A DNA stretch of 64,000 nucleotides from Mytilus trossulus. Lineage: Eukaryota; Mollusca; Bivalvia; Mytilida; Mytilidae. The position numbers and the translations under genes are program-made. Each line of letters starts with the position of its first letter. Position 1 is the first letter of the stretch. Location of the stretch: contig NC_086378.1 in the NCBI RefSeq assembly GCF_036588685.1, positions 50,462,686-50,526,685 of the forward strand, in the 5' to 3' direction. Positions 43,301 through 56,000 of the stretch are shown here, one piece after another. The notes below the pieces were generated by a model. That model was not told the origin of the DNA, did no database searches, and saw nothing but the letters and a program-made list of their open reading frames with translations.

Positions 43301-43900
43301 TTAAGGTGGTATGGGAGTCTAAAATAAAAATGATAGAATTTGTTCATACTTTGCCAAAATGTAGTATCTATTGATACATGTTAAAAAATATTATTAAAAT
43401 GATAGGTCACCGTGCATTTTTTCAAGCTACGGGTCGTGACAAAATGACAAATTTTGTATGGATTATACAGGAAAAAACACTATTTTGTGAATAGAAACTA
43501 AACGAAATGATAGAATTGTAAAATAAATTAGGAAAATATAGCTTTCGAACAATGCTTTGATAATATCAAAAGAAAAGATAGGGTCACCGTGCGTTTTTTC
43601 CGGCTAAAATACAAAGTAGAAAAATTCCATGAACAGTCCAACAGAAAATGCACTGTTTTAGAGTTACCTCCCCTTAAAATGACAATTTCAAAATATTTAA
43701 AAACAACCAAAAATAATCTACACTTGTACATATATTTATATTTATAAGTTATATTCTTGTAAATTGGATCTTTTAAATGTAAAAACACATGAAATATCTG
43801 CATTCTTGCATCAAATTTTGCTAATTTGATAGAAAATATGGACCTTAGATTCTCTGTTTTTTACAATCCAAGATGGCGAAAGACACCCATACCACCTTAA
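43301..43900. mobile_element. TTAA-bounded TIR element (MITE), 600 bp
   Basis: TTAAGGTGGTATGGGAGTCT at the left is inverted at the right (43881-43900) with one mismatch. TTAA lies at both edges. Inside, AGGTCACCGTGC followed by a T-run is present twice in the same orientation (about 43404 and 43579). Non-coding. Confidence 0.75.
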
Positions 43901-43910
43901 ATGTATTCAC

Positions 43911-44122
43911 TTAAGGAGGTAGAACTAGGTTAAGGGAAATAACTCAGAAATTATCAGTACGTTTGTGTCAACCATTTTCATAAGTATATTCTAAGTTTCT
44001 AGGATACATAGATTATTACCAATCTGTTCGAGGTAAATGCTAAAAAAACATTGATGATACTTAACTTTTACAGACGCATAACTGATTGAGTTATCTCCCT
44101 GAACCAAGGTCTACCCCCTTAA
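43911..44122. mobile_element. TTAA-bounded TIR element (MITE), 212 bp
   Basis: The first about 37 bp (TTAAGGAGGTAGAACTAGG onward to AATAACTCA) are inverted at 44086-44122 with roughly 80% identity. TTAA is at both edges. It lies 10 bp from the preceding MITE and 75 bp from the minisatellite. Confidence 0.7.
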
Positions 44123-44196
44123 ATTCATAACTAATTTGTTTTGTTGTCAACTATAAGTGTAAACAAATATCGAGCAGATTAATGAAAAGATACATC

Positions 44197-45305
44197 ACCT
44201 CATCTGACAGATATATACACACCTCCTCTGACAGATATATATACACACCTCTTCTGACAGATATACACGCATCTCCTTTGACAGATATACACACACCTCC
44301 TCTGACAGATATACACGCAACTCTTCTGACAGATATACACGCACCTCCTCTGACAGATATACACACACATCCTCTGACAGATATACACGCACCTCCTCTG
44401 ACAGATATACACACACCTCCTTTGACAGATATACACGCACCTCCTCTGACAGATATACACGCACCTCCTCTGACAGATATACACGCACCTCATCTGACAG
44501 ATATACACACACCACCTCTGATAGATATACACACACCTCCTCTGCATATAGATATACACGCACCTCCTCTGACAGATGTACACACGCCTCCTTTGACAGA
44601 TATACACGCACCTCCTCTGACAGATATACACGCACCTCCTCTGACAGATATACACTCACCTCCTCTGACAGATAAACACGAACCTCCTCTGACAGATATA
44701 CACACACCTCCTTTGACAGATATACACGCACCTCCTCTGACAGATATACACGCACCTCCTCTGACAGATATACACACACCTCCTCTGATAGATATACATA
44801 CACCTCCTCTGATAGATATACACGCACCTCCTCTGACAGATATACACACGTCACCTTTGACAGATATACACGCACCTCCTCTGACAGATATACACGCACC
44901 TCCTCTGACAGATATACACGCACCTCCTCTGACAGATATACACGCACCTCCTCTGACAGATATACACGCACCTCCTCTGACAGATATACACACACCTCCT
45001 TTGACAGATATACAATCACCTCCTCTGACAGATATACACACACCTCCTCTGATAGATATACACACACCTCCTCTGATAGATATACACGCACCTCCTCTGA
45101 CAGATATACACACGCCACCTTTGACAGATATACACGCACCTCCTCTGACAGATATACACGCACCTCCTCTGACAGATATACACGCACCTCCTCTGACAGA
45201 TATACACGCACCTCCTCTGACAGATATACACACACCTCATTTGACAGATATACAATCACCTCCTCTGACAGATATACACACACCTCCTCTGACAGATATA
45301 CTCAT
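44197..45305. repeat. 24-bp minisatellite, about 45 copies
   Basis: The unit is CTCCTCTGACAGATATACAC plus GCAC or ACAC, with single-base variants in a non-random order. Because 24 is a multiple of three and the unit lacks stops in several frames, it stays open on + as (PPLTDIHA/T)n for 401 codons and on - in three frames (for example EEVRVYLS). There is no signal peptide, no splice evidence and no codon preference, so I treat it as non-coding. Blocks of about 260 bp (44775-45030 and 45035-45285) are repeated, indicating higher-order duplication. Confidence 0.9.
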
Positions 45306-46690
45306 AAAACTCTCAAAAAGTAAAGAACGAAAAACAAGTCGCTTTTGTTTAATATTGTCTTTAAAAACAATAAATAATAAGGACTAAAGTTGGATTATTT
45401 GCATCTTTAAATGTTTCTTGGATTTAAGTTTAGATGTCCAAGGCCAGCTATCTTATCATCAGAACCATAATAATTTGTTTTGTGTTTGTTTTATATAATT
45501 AGCTGTTGTAGGGTCAGCTTTAAATGTTCTTATTTGTAATCTTGATCAATTTAATACTCCTACAGGGGGTGCTTCTTCAATTGCAGATTCGGAATACAAA
45601 ATGGATAAAAAATACAAGTCCGTGTTTAGATTATGATTCTTTTAAAATTTGGGAATGCATAAGATTGGCCTCATGTTAACGTGGCAAGAATGTTCGGTAT
45701 GACAAGACCAATAGTAGAGAGCTGGTTACATTGTGTTGGTTTATCTGGTGTTGTTTTCCCTCTGACAATGCACTAAAACCTTACTTAATCAAGTTGTGGT
45801 ACATTTGTCGTATAATGGCAATGATAATTTTTTGAATTCATCTGGAAATGTCTAAAATAATGTTTATAATCAATAATTTAGAGCAGACAACTTCGTTTTT
45901 CTGATGTATTAATGACTTTGTGTGTTATTACTTTTTTTCTAATCTTATATGTCGAAATTATGACTAGTTCTGACTTCGGTAGTCAATAGTCCTCAAGTTT
46001 TATCTTATTGGTAAGTTGCGGCCATTAATGACGATTTTGTTTTTTGTGTTTGTGTTATTCTTAAAACTATTATTAAACTTAAAAATAAATCTACCGACAA
46101 ATCAAGTTTACCTCTAGCTATGAGCCATATATAGCCGACATTGCAGGTACTGTTTACTCTTTATATGAACAATTGCTCCAATATGACAATTTTTATCAAT
46201 TGTATGCGTTATCGACTGCATGTCTACATTTAAAAGATAAGTGGTTATTAGAGAAAAACATTTTAATTTGAAAAATGATGCATAAAACAAGATCTGCAAT
46301 CAAATAAGTCAAATTGTCTAAATCTTTTGTCGACTCTAAGTTTCAGCCTCATTTGACATTTAAAACAATCTATGCTTTTTGCTTATTTTCTTGAAAAGTA
46401 TTATATTTAAATGAAAACAGTAGACATGGACAGCGATACACGAATTTAAAATGTCCACATTGATTAATTTTTCAGCCAACTCTACACAGGTTATTGTTCT
46501 TCAGTCATGAAAACTTTGTTAGATAAAGACACATATTAAATTTATCTGGGCCGTCAATTCATGTCTGTTTGACAAACGAATAAAAGTAACAAAGCTACTA
46601 TTTTCTGTTCATCAAGTCAAAGTCACGAGAAACAGATCAGAGAAAAAAATTACCACACCAATTTTGAAACATAAACTTCAATGTTTCCGT
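45306..46690. other. Intergenic A-B, downstream flank of gene B
   Basis: Two segments, about 45640-45720 (GTGGCAAGAATG, AGGATG-type) and 45925-46020 (GAAATTATGACTAG, GGTAGTCAAT), match the downstream flank of gene C at about 52130-52215 and 52810-52880, so the duplication unit reached beyond the genes. No gene seen. Confidence 0.45.
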
Positions 46691-46697
46691 AGCGTCA

Positions 46698-46716
46698 TTT
46701 ATTACATGTATTTATT
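46698..46716 (-). promoter_or_regulatory. AATAAA polyadenylation signals of gene B
   Basis: Two AATAAA hexamers on the - strand (46716-46711 and 46703-46698), about 40 and 52 bp past the stop. Confidence 0.65.
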
Positions 46717-46754
46717 TAAATATACATGAATATGTTTATGAATAAGTTTGTTGA

Positions 46755-49700
46755 CTATTCTTTGGAATATCCCTGTGGATACGTTATTTGTACGTATGAA
46801 GGACAACTTGGTGTATGACAACACTTTCCAGAAGCTGGAGGATCTAATGAACAAACACTTGGAAGGTTCCATGTGTAGCACCTGAAACAAAATGTACAAC
46901 AAATATCATACAAATCAAGCAATACTTCTAGAATACACAATAGTGTATTGCAAATATTTTCGACATACTATTGGATGGTATATACCTAAATATATGCCTG
47001 TGTAAAGTTTGAATTCTAAGAAGGAATGGGTTTTATGATGTGTAAAACATAAATAATGGAAAAAAACATTGCGTAAATTGCATGCGTCAAAGATCAAGTT
47101 TGTTCGTTCAGGTTATGTTTTGTTTTTCACATGGCTATATGATGAGTTTTGCGATTTCCTTTGATATTTTATAATGTGTCGATTTATTTAAGAATTGAAT
47201 GCTTTTTTTTGTTACTTCATTGGGATGTAAAAGCGTTGACCGAAGTATATTTTGTATGAAGTGCTTCCGTGCTTTAATCTAAACACGTGCGCACGTATAT
47301 ATATGTTAATAGTTAACTTTGCTCATGCATTTCTCAAGCATGTTAAGAGAAATGCAATTCACACAGTAAAGAGATCATTTGTTCGACCAAGTTTGATTTT
47401 TCAGTATTTTACCAATGGAGGTCCAACATTGACCTATCAATAGTTTGTTAACTCTGGTGGGAAGCTTTCCCGCTTCAATCACACAACATCTCCTTATTTT
47501 AAAACTTTTTAACATTTTCTTTTTAAATTGAAATAATTACCTATGAGGTCATGAAAGTTACGACGTAATAGATATTAGAAAAACAATACAATTTAAGCCG
47601 GATGTATGATTTATTTTCTATGGAAAGATTTGTGGTCTAAACGTAGATGTTGAGAATTGTTTTTAAAATCGTTTTTCTTTACACTGTCGTTTTTGGTTAG
47701 TCTGCACTGCACAAGAGGGAGCCATTGTAATATTTCCTACGTGTAAGCCAATCGAAATACGACTTATCAAAGTGAATGATAATAAAACTGAATGTCGCCC
47801 TCTTATTAACCAATTAAAATCAGACATGTGAACGTATAATTACATTAATTGTAAAATAGTTGTAACCTGTATAGAAGCACCTTACTTTTCACGACAAACA
47901 TATTTTCCTGTAGATGCATCTTCACAGACACATTTGTAAAGACATCCATCGTCAAAGTGATCATCTTGCTGATACGTCTTTCCCTTGTAAATACAACTGT
48001 TTACCTGTGCTGAATAAAACAAAATTGGGAAGAACCAAAATTAATAGAATTCTTCAATATAGTTTTTACAATTTAAAGGCTTTTAGGTGAAACTGGCTTC
48101 GGTAACTGAATGGTCTAAGAAGTTCATTTACAGTTTCAACTAGTTTATGAACCATGGTGTTGTAAGATCGAACGCAAATCGATGTAAGTCACGTTCGACT
48201 CCCAACATCATTGACTTGATTTTCCAGGTTTCTTTCAGATGCTTCTCCTCAGCTCCCTTATGAAAATGACCGCCATGCTATAGTCATTAGAGCCGACGAT
48301 GGCTTTATGCACATATAAATCATATACGTTGCCATTGGAGACTAAGTATTTTTTTAGATCCTTCCACTTTTCCATTGGTCTAGCAAGACATACTGATTTT
48401 GATCTGATTACTATTTTTTCTTCCGCCACTTTGATTTCTTATTGAAAGTTTTTGTTTCGCAGAAAATAACTTAGATATTTAGTTTATGATATTGAACAGT
48501 TTAACGGGTTTTGAAACTTACTCTGTTTAAGTGTACAACTACAATGTAGTATGAATAAAACAACCTAAAGTGAAATAAAAGACTTATTCGGATGCGATAA
48601 CAATTTTACTAATTGTATTACCTAAACACATATTAAACTAAATAACATACTTGATATTATATGTGAGGTCTCACTACACGAATTACAAGTAACAGGACAG
48701 AATTTCTTCAGTGTTGGAAAGGAACACACGTTTTGATTACAGTTGAACACACTCTCGTCTTGACATGGTTCTAAAACAAAAGAAGAAAAAAAGAAATATT
48801 AATACACTTTTTTAAGGATTTTCGCTACTATAAATATAACAACAATGTTCTTGTGAGACTTTTTGAGACAATTTGACGGGAAATAATAGTCTCCGCAATT
48901 GAAATCATTTAACATTTTTAACATTGTTATTTTCAAAAACTATGACAAATACACGAAGATTTTACATCATTTTCAAAGATGGCTTTTCCAACTATATGTA
49001 ATATATAATGAAAAGAAAAGTAGGCGATAGCGGCTTCTATTGTATGGGAGTACATGGAAAAAAACTGTAAGATTCCACATATCTAACAACAATATAAAAA
49101 AAATAAAAGCGAACATTTTTATTCTCAAATTTAGAAGGAACAAAACAATAAATGCAGTTTGGTTATCACAAATGAATTTGTTGACGAGATTGTATTTACT
49201 TATGTTTTTTTATGCTAAAACACACACAAATAATTCCATAGATTACCAAAGCCTTCAGTGATGTTTCAACACCTTCGGATTCTGAATGAAATTATCAAGT
49301 AGTATTTATGTATATTCATAAATAAAAGTTAAGACGTTTGTTGTGCTTCGAACTACTTATATGTCACTATATCTACACAATAACATGTTCAGGTGAATGA
49401 AACGGGTACCGGATAAAAATAGAAATAGAACACACAATAAAGCTCCAGAAGAACAATGTACTACATACTTACGGTTTCATTGTCAATATATTGGAAATTT
49501 ATCCAACTGTCGTACAAGTGAGAGATTTAGCGCTTTAAAACCAGGTTCAGTCCACCATTTTCCTGTACAAAGTCAGGAATTTGACAGTTGTTGTCCATTC
49601 GCATGATGTGTTTTTAATTTGATTTTGCCAATTGATTATGGACTTTCCGTTTAGAATTTTCCTCGAAGTTTATTAGTTTTGTTATTTTAGTTTTTACCAT

Positions 49701-50345
49701 ACTGGTACATACTTCATTACTTGTTTTGAACAAACATGTTCATAGATAGATGTTTTTTATACTTTGTTGAAAAACATTAAATGATATAAGATATGCATTC
49801 AAATACCTTGTCTGGTATCATTATAAACATGATAAATCTTTGGTTCAACAACATTTAATCTAAGATGCAAGTCTAAAATTTATATTAAGACTGATCACAT
49901 CTTAAGTTCACCATGTCGTTATAACTTCATACAACAACTTACTGCATATACCACAGGTGAGAGGACAGTACTTCTTGAGATCGGTATGGCTGCAGACATG
50001 TGAATCTTGACAATCAATAAATGTAGCGTCAGTACAGTTAGAAGGAGACACAGCTGAAACTGTTGAGAAAATACACAATATTGTATTATATAAAAAGCTA
50101 TATAAATACTCCAAACTGGCATATGTGGGCGTGAAATAAAATTTTGTTCAAGAAATAAACATACAATTTAATTCTTGAAACTTGTTCATTTATATGCCAT
50201 AATGTAATTCAGAGGCCAAATATGACATGTGATGTAATTTATATGTAAGGGATCTGAGATAAAGAGTTTATTAAGTATGAAACAACATATACACACCTGA
50301 AGCTGTAGTGACTACTATACACAAGACCAAATATATATACACCAT
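46755..50345 (-). CDS. Gene B: secreted ShKT-ShKT-VWC protein, 178 residues, five exons
   Basis: Exons, 5' to 3': 50297-50345, 49943-50059, 48651-48770, 47886-48009, 46755-46881; 537 coding bases, phases 1-1-1-2 as in A and C. The signal peptide is MVYIYLVLCIVVTTAS. ShKT1 has cysteines in NCTDATFIDCQ..HVC..KYCPLTCGIC; ShKT2 in PCQDESVFNC..NVC..KFCPVTCNSC. The VWC domain starts SCIYKGKTYQ and ends GKCCHTPSCPS, ten cysteines in all. The tail ends GYSKE and the stop. This is the most compact copy (3.6 kb) and the best model for the family. It is likely extracellular, with unknown partner. Intron 3 is only 641 bp; intron 4 holds a SINE candidate. No lesions were seen, so it is probably functional. 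Confidence 0.88.
48095..48230 (+). repeat. tRNA-derived SINE candidate
   Basis: GGTAACTGAATGGTCTAAGA resembles an A box, and CACGTTCGACTCCC (48191-48204) is a good B box. The spacing of about 95 bp exceeds a normal tRNA, as in SINEs from tRNAs with a long variable arm or an insertion. Tail limits are unclear; lies in intron 3 of gene B. Confidence 0.5.
49515..49700 (+). repeat. Dispersed repeat M2, plus-orientation copy in intron 2 of gene B
   Basis: Landmarks AAAACCAGGTTCAGTCCACC and GATTTTGCCAATTGATTATG match 40115-40315 and 27380-27525. Confidence 0.5.
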
Positions 50346-50390
50346 GATTAGTCGAGATCCGGATGTGCAACTCAGAGTTTCACAGTCAAC

Positions 50391-50465
50391 CTATATAAAA
50401 TTTCTTATCTAATGAATTATATGTATACAGTAGGCAGTGCTTTCGATAGTAAAGATAAAGTTTGT
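50391..50465 (-). promoter_or_regulatory. Conserved upstream block of gene B with GATA-type and TATA-like sites
   Basis: AGATAAGAA (- strand, about 50402-50410) lies 57-65 bp above the ATG and a TTTTATATAGG stretch lies just downstream of it. The upstream block CTTTACTATCGAAAGCACTG matches gene A at nearly every base and gene C more loosely. Confidence 0.5.
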
Positions 50466-51039
50466 AGGTGTTTCAGGCACGATTCTGTAAGGACAGATAT
50501 AAAAAAAAAAAACATTGGTGCATAGAAAATAAAAATTTGGTAACAAATGTTACAATTTATGTTTTAATATAAAAACAGACTGATAATTGAAAAACAAAGA
50601 TACCAGAGGGACATATATCGAAAATTAACTGACTACGCCATGGCTAAACAAGAACAAGAATGTGTCCATAGTACACGGATGCCCCATCCGCACTATCACT
50701 TTCTATGTTAAGTGGGCCGTAGAAATGAGGTAAAATCTCCGATTAGGCATTAAAAATATGAAAGATCAAATCATAGGGAACATTTGTACTAAGTTTCAAG
50801 TAGTTTTGACTTCAACTTCATTAAAATCTATCTTGACCAAAAACTTTAACCTGGAGCGGGACAGATGGACGGACGGACGGACGGACGGAATAACGATACA
50901 ACGACTGATAAACGGACGGACAGACGAACGGACGCACAGACCAGAAAAAATAATGCCCATAACTAATATGGAATAAAAAGACGGACAAATAATAGTGCAC
51001 AAGACACAAGATAGAAAACTAAAGACAAAGCAACACCGA
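50466..51039. other. Intergenic B-C with a GGAC tetranucleotide run
   Basis: (GGAC)n at about 50868-50890 and a degenerate continuation to 50935. No gene seen. Confidence 0.5.
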
Positions 51040-51370
51040 ACCCCACAGTAAAACTGGGAATCTCACGTGCTCTGGAATGGTAAGCAAAGCCTGCTTCAAA
51101 TGTGGCACCCGTCGTGTTGCTAATGTTTTTACAAACCCGGGAAATAGTCTTATTAGGTAGGTCACATTCGTGAAAATGGAAGGGATTGTTGTTACGACAC
51201 AAGGAACATGAAACGGTTATTCCATTACGGTCAACCAACTCTAGATGGCATTCGTTAAATTTATGAAGGGACTCTGTGTTTGATAGCTTCCTTGTCAGCA
51301 GCAACCCTCTAACAAGGAAATCATGATAGCACATACAAGCCCAAGAATATCGTACAGTTTCAATTTGGAG
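51040..51370 (-). pseudogene. Relic of a Penelope-like reverse transcriptase C-terminus and tail
   Basis: The - strand translation gives YHDFLVRGLLLTRKLSN and, further on, HLELVDRNGITVS, matching the copies at 17090 and 27270; the rest is 3' tail shared with 43060-43300. The 123-codon open frame here is a relic, not a gene. Confidence 0.55.
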
Positions 51371-52225
51371 ATATATATAGATTGTAGATATGGTCCGCTA
51401 TATACTAGTATTTAAAAGATCGCTCTTCTCTTTTTAAAAATGAAAAATATCATAACGCCATTCTTTGACACATCAGATTAAATAAACTCATCATAGATAA
51501 CAGTTGGCCAAAACAGGTTCAAAACAATTTATTCAAAAATGTTGAAAATTGATTCTTATTGAATACAGAATTAAGTTCAACAGCGAATAGATGAATTAAA
51601 ATACTGAATGAAGTGAGTACAGAATATATAACATTAAAACACAATGTAAAATATGTGCCATCCTTGTTTTACATTTCTCCAATTGATCAAGTTATCCAGA
51701 TACTCATATTTTCTAAAATAAAAGAGCCTCTTCTTTTTTTTTATTTACTATACCGAATTGTAAACAACAAATGTTTTACATCTCAAACCAACAAAAATAA
51801 CATTTTGGCAAGTAAATTATAACACACATCAACTGCAGCAATGGATGGAAAAGTCCGTGTGTCGATACCAGGATTGAAAGGTTTGGGTTTGTATTTGCAC
51901 GTTTCTTCTTCAAAAGACTAATAAGTTACACTGGATTAAAAAAAATATCAGAAGGCCAAAATAAACTATGAAGTTGAAGAGCAATCAGGATTAAAATACT
52001 TTTAAACCTTAGTTAAGAATTAGATGTTTGTTGAAATTTAAAGAAAATAAATGTTATTGTTTTCAGGCTTTTATGAAAATTTGGTTATTGGATTGCCAAC
52101 ATATGGCCACATGACCAAATAAAAATATGTGAAAGATTTGGGATTGCACTCGATAGGCTTCCAGTTAATGTGGTAAGAATGTCAGGAATGCCAGGACCGA
52201 TAGTCGGGAACAGTTGGTTTACCTA
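51371..52225. other. Intergenic B-C, AT-rich
   Basis: Apart from the stretch at about 52130-52215 shared with the flank of gene B, nothing is recognised. Confidence 0.4.
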
Positions 52226-52556
52226 ATAGTTATCAAAAGTACCAAGATTATAATTTAATACGCCACACACGTGTTTCGTCTACATAAGACTCATCAGTGA
52301 CGTTCAGTACAAAATAGTTGTAAAGCCAAAAGCACAAAGTTTAAGATCATTGAGGACATCAAATTCCAAAAAGTTGTGCCAAATACGGCTAAGGAAATCT
52401 ATTCCTGGGATAAAAAATCCTTAGAGTTTTTCGAAAAAAAATTTGCAATAGGAAATTTATAAAAAATTACCACATAATTGATATTCATCTCAAAACATAA
52501 GTGCTGACTACTGGGCTGGTGATACCCTCTGGGATGAAACCGTCACAAGCAGAAGG
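52226..52556 (-). repeat. Single diverged copy of the 356-bp hammerhead repeat
   Basis: It matches the array monomer from GTTATCAAAAGTACC to the CTACTGGGCTGGTGATACCC region with many substitutions and small deletions. On the - strand (about 52256-52298) CUGAUGA, stem II GUCU/AGAC and GAAA are intact, while stem III has one mismatch. It interrupts a segment shared by the downstream flanks of genes B and C, so it inserted after that duplication. Confidence 0.75.
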
Positions 52557-53027
52557 GGTTTTGCTATACTGGTACGGACCTTGTAAGTGCAGACATTTTC
52601 ATTTGACAATACAGTTGTGTAAGATGTAGTTATGCTTGTGATGAATGGAAGTGAAACTATTTTGCAAGCAGTTTACCAAAGGTGAAACGATTTTAGCTAT
52701 GGGTATAACCAAGAGACGTATTATATTTGTTATATTTGAATAAAACTGGGGCTTATATACCAAAAATCTACGTTTATCCGATGCATGGATGCTGTTGTTT
52801 GTTATTCTTGTGTATTGAAATTGTGACTATTTTTCCTTTTTGGTAGTCAATTTTTATCTAGTTTCATCTTGTTAGCCAGTTTCTTGTTGTAGGTTGTTAC
52901 TTGTAAAGTATATGCATATTGCTTTGACCATGTACAATTGTTTTCGATCTTTTAAAGCCCGCGATGATTTGCATATTGCAGTGCAAATTACTATAAGAAT
53001 AAATCTTGACCGCAATTTTCTCTCATC

Positions 53028-53033
53028 TTTATT
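53028..53033 (-). promoter_or_regulatory. AATAAA polyadenylation signal of gene C
   Basis: AATAAA on the - strand, about 57 bp past the stop codon. Confidence 0.65.
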
Positions 53034-53089
53034 CATAGTAAATGTTTCCCACTTCATATACTTGTACTGTTTGTGTTTAATCTAGTTGA

Positions 53090-56000
53090 TTATTCAACTG
53101 AATAACCTGACGGATAATTAATTTGAATGTATGATGGACAACTTGGTGTTTGACAACACTTTCCAGGAGCTGCGGGATTCAATTTACAAACATCTGGTAG
53201 GCTCCACTGGTAACACCTGTAATAACAAATATTTCTTATATACACAACAATTTTCGACACCAAATTAAAAGTCAAGACCCTATCTACACCTGTGTCAAGT
53301 TGTAATTTTCAAAAAATAAGGATTGATATATGATTGTCAATATCTTAAAACACTCAATTTTTCAATAATTTTTCATTAATACAAAAACAAATCAGACGTC
53401 AGTATTTTCAAAGTTGGTGAATTATTTAAATCGTTGCTCTAGCATTGCTACAGAAATACAACAAAGATCATATCTCCCCATCAACTTTCAGTATTTTCTA
53501 CCTACAGACTAAACATCAACTGGGACATTTGTATATTTAATCTTTTCTTATTGTTTTGCGTCAACGAGTCGCATATTAGATTTAACAAGAACAACATGAA
53601 TGCATGATACCCCCATCATAAGTGTTGATTACAACCACGTCAGTTGTATGCTGAATGATAGTTGAATCATTGGAAATCATATCACATCTCCTTTTTTTTT
53701 TTTTAACTTTTATAATATCTATCAAACATTCTAAGGTAAAAAAAGATGTAACCTTACATTGAATGACAGACGTAACGTCCAGTAGATGCATCTTCACAAA
53801 CACATTTGTAATCACAACCATCGGTAAAGTGTTCACCTTGCTGGTACGAATTTCCTTTGTAATAACAACTGTTTAATTGCGCTGAATAAAACATAATTGA
53901 AAAGATCGAAAGCATAAATAAAACCAAGTTAATATTTGTTATTGGTTTCTTAATTTCTCACATGATGATAGAAGATATTAAAAAATACATTTATCACTCT
54001 GTCGTTAATCTATCTAATAGAATTAGAAACGATGGTTACTTCCAAAAACTGTGAATAACAATATTGTGTTTACGATGTGGAATATTCAAATTGTACAGTT
54101 TTTTCAATACATGTTTATGTAATTCAATTCAGTGTTTATCACAAGCGAAATGAATTATCCTCGAGTTTCCACGTGTCCTGAGATGAATGAAGGGACAGAG
54201 ACGTTACGTTTGTAGTAATAATCCTACCGTATCAATAGGGGTCCCCCTTAGTTCTTGTACTTATAGTGTTTAATTTCTACGTGTTTTTTTTAGATTATTG
54301 TGAGATTCCTTTTATCATATTGCCGTCAATCTATTCTCTGTTGCCGTTTGATATTAGATCTTAATGCTGTGACTTCTGTTAAATATCTTCAAAGTTTTGG
54401 GTAGTGAAGTGTTTATTGTTATTGTCCGCCATCGTGCAAGTGTACGAACATTTCGGCCAGAAAAGGCAGCAACCATTTGATTTTCGGGGGTGGTGGCTAT
54501 GTTGGTGTTTTTTTGAAAAAAAAGTTTGTTTCCGGTTTTTGGAGAGAAAAAATAATTTGTTTTTGATTCTGAGAAAAAAAAATGTTTGTTTCACCCTAAG
54601 CTGCCACTATATGTAATGCTAAAATTGAAATAAATTAATTGTTTTCGACTTGTCGCGAAAAAAAATTGTCCAGAAAAAAACCCATAGCACCACACTCCCC
54701 CCCCCCCCCCCCCCCCCCACCCCGAAAGCCAAATGGTAACTACCTAAGTGATACATTGGTGAATGAATATGTTTGAAACGAAAGCTAACAGCAAACAGTG
54801 TCATTTATTCTTTGAAAGATGAAAAGTCTGCCAAGGTAATGAAAAATTCTAAAATAAATTCCTTTCTGTTACTATCTACTATACTTAAATTGCACAATGT
54901 TCTCTGCTGTTATCAAAAGCAAAAATCTTTTTTTTATTCAATATACTGTATATTATTTTGAAATTTATTTGATATGGTGGTGATAACTTATATTAAATTA
55001 TAAATAAATGGTTGACATATAGTAGATTAACTCTTCGATTCTTCAGTGAAAATGTCTTGAACATCCTTCCTGTTACTAATGATGGTTATGCTGTTACTTT
55101 TTATCAAGAAACAAGACAGAACGTAACAGAAAGGAATTACGCGATAGTTTTTGCCCTTTTTATCACATTACATGTAAGTGTATTTCCTGTGTCCTATATC
55201 TTTTAAAAAGATGATATAAAAACACACTTAATGTTGTGGTGCACACTTAAAAATATTCTCAGAAAGTGGAAGAAAAGGCTATAACAGGATAGAACACCAA
55301 TAAGTATTTTTCTATAAATTCTTACCTTGGATGGGATTGAATTTTCAGACCTGGCCGCCTTTTCAACTATTTTTTTGTACAAATGCATTCAGGAAATGAT
55401 GCTCTTTACAATACATAATGGGAAAATAACTATTGGTCTTGTAAACGTTTTCACAGGTAAAAAAACTCAGTAGTAACAGGAGGGAAATCACCTCTGGGAC
55501 CATTTTTTTTTGTCTTAAAATTTGCAAAATTTTATTACATGCTATAGTTATAATATAAAAAGACAAATTAAGGGCAAGTTTATTATACAATTTATCATAT
55601 ATGTGAGAATCGGACGCCTGTTTAATTAATTTGGATATTATTTGAATGATTTAGTTTTCAAAAAGCACAGGGGCAACATGATTTTAGGGGGGGGGGGGGG
55701 GGGGGGGGTGAACATTTAAATTACAATATTTTATTGGAAGAAATATAAGAATGAGTGTTTAATTGGCAAGAGTTGGTGCATTATATAATTTAGTTTATAC
55801 TAAACTTGAAATTTTCAAAAAAGATGGTTGAATAAAAAAATAATTGCTGGTGAAGTGGGGGACATGGAAAATCGACTTTTTTAGATATTGACTCTTATGA
55901 CGGCGTGCACAAAGTTGACGGCAACTGTAAAATGCGCTTTTTTGATAGCTTTAAACATATTATATTTATATGTATTTTTAATATTTTTTGAAGAAGATTT

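Noticed and set aside
44182-45387. 401-codon (PPLTDIHA)n protein
   Set aside because: Explained by a 24-bp minisatellite lacking stops in several frames; no start context, signal peptide, introns or codon preference.
50963-51334. 123-codon ORF on the - strand as a gene
   Set aside because: Its first third is the C-terminal segment of the reverse transcriptase relic family and the rest is that element's non-coding tail.
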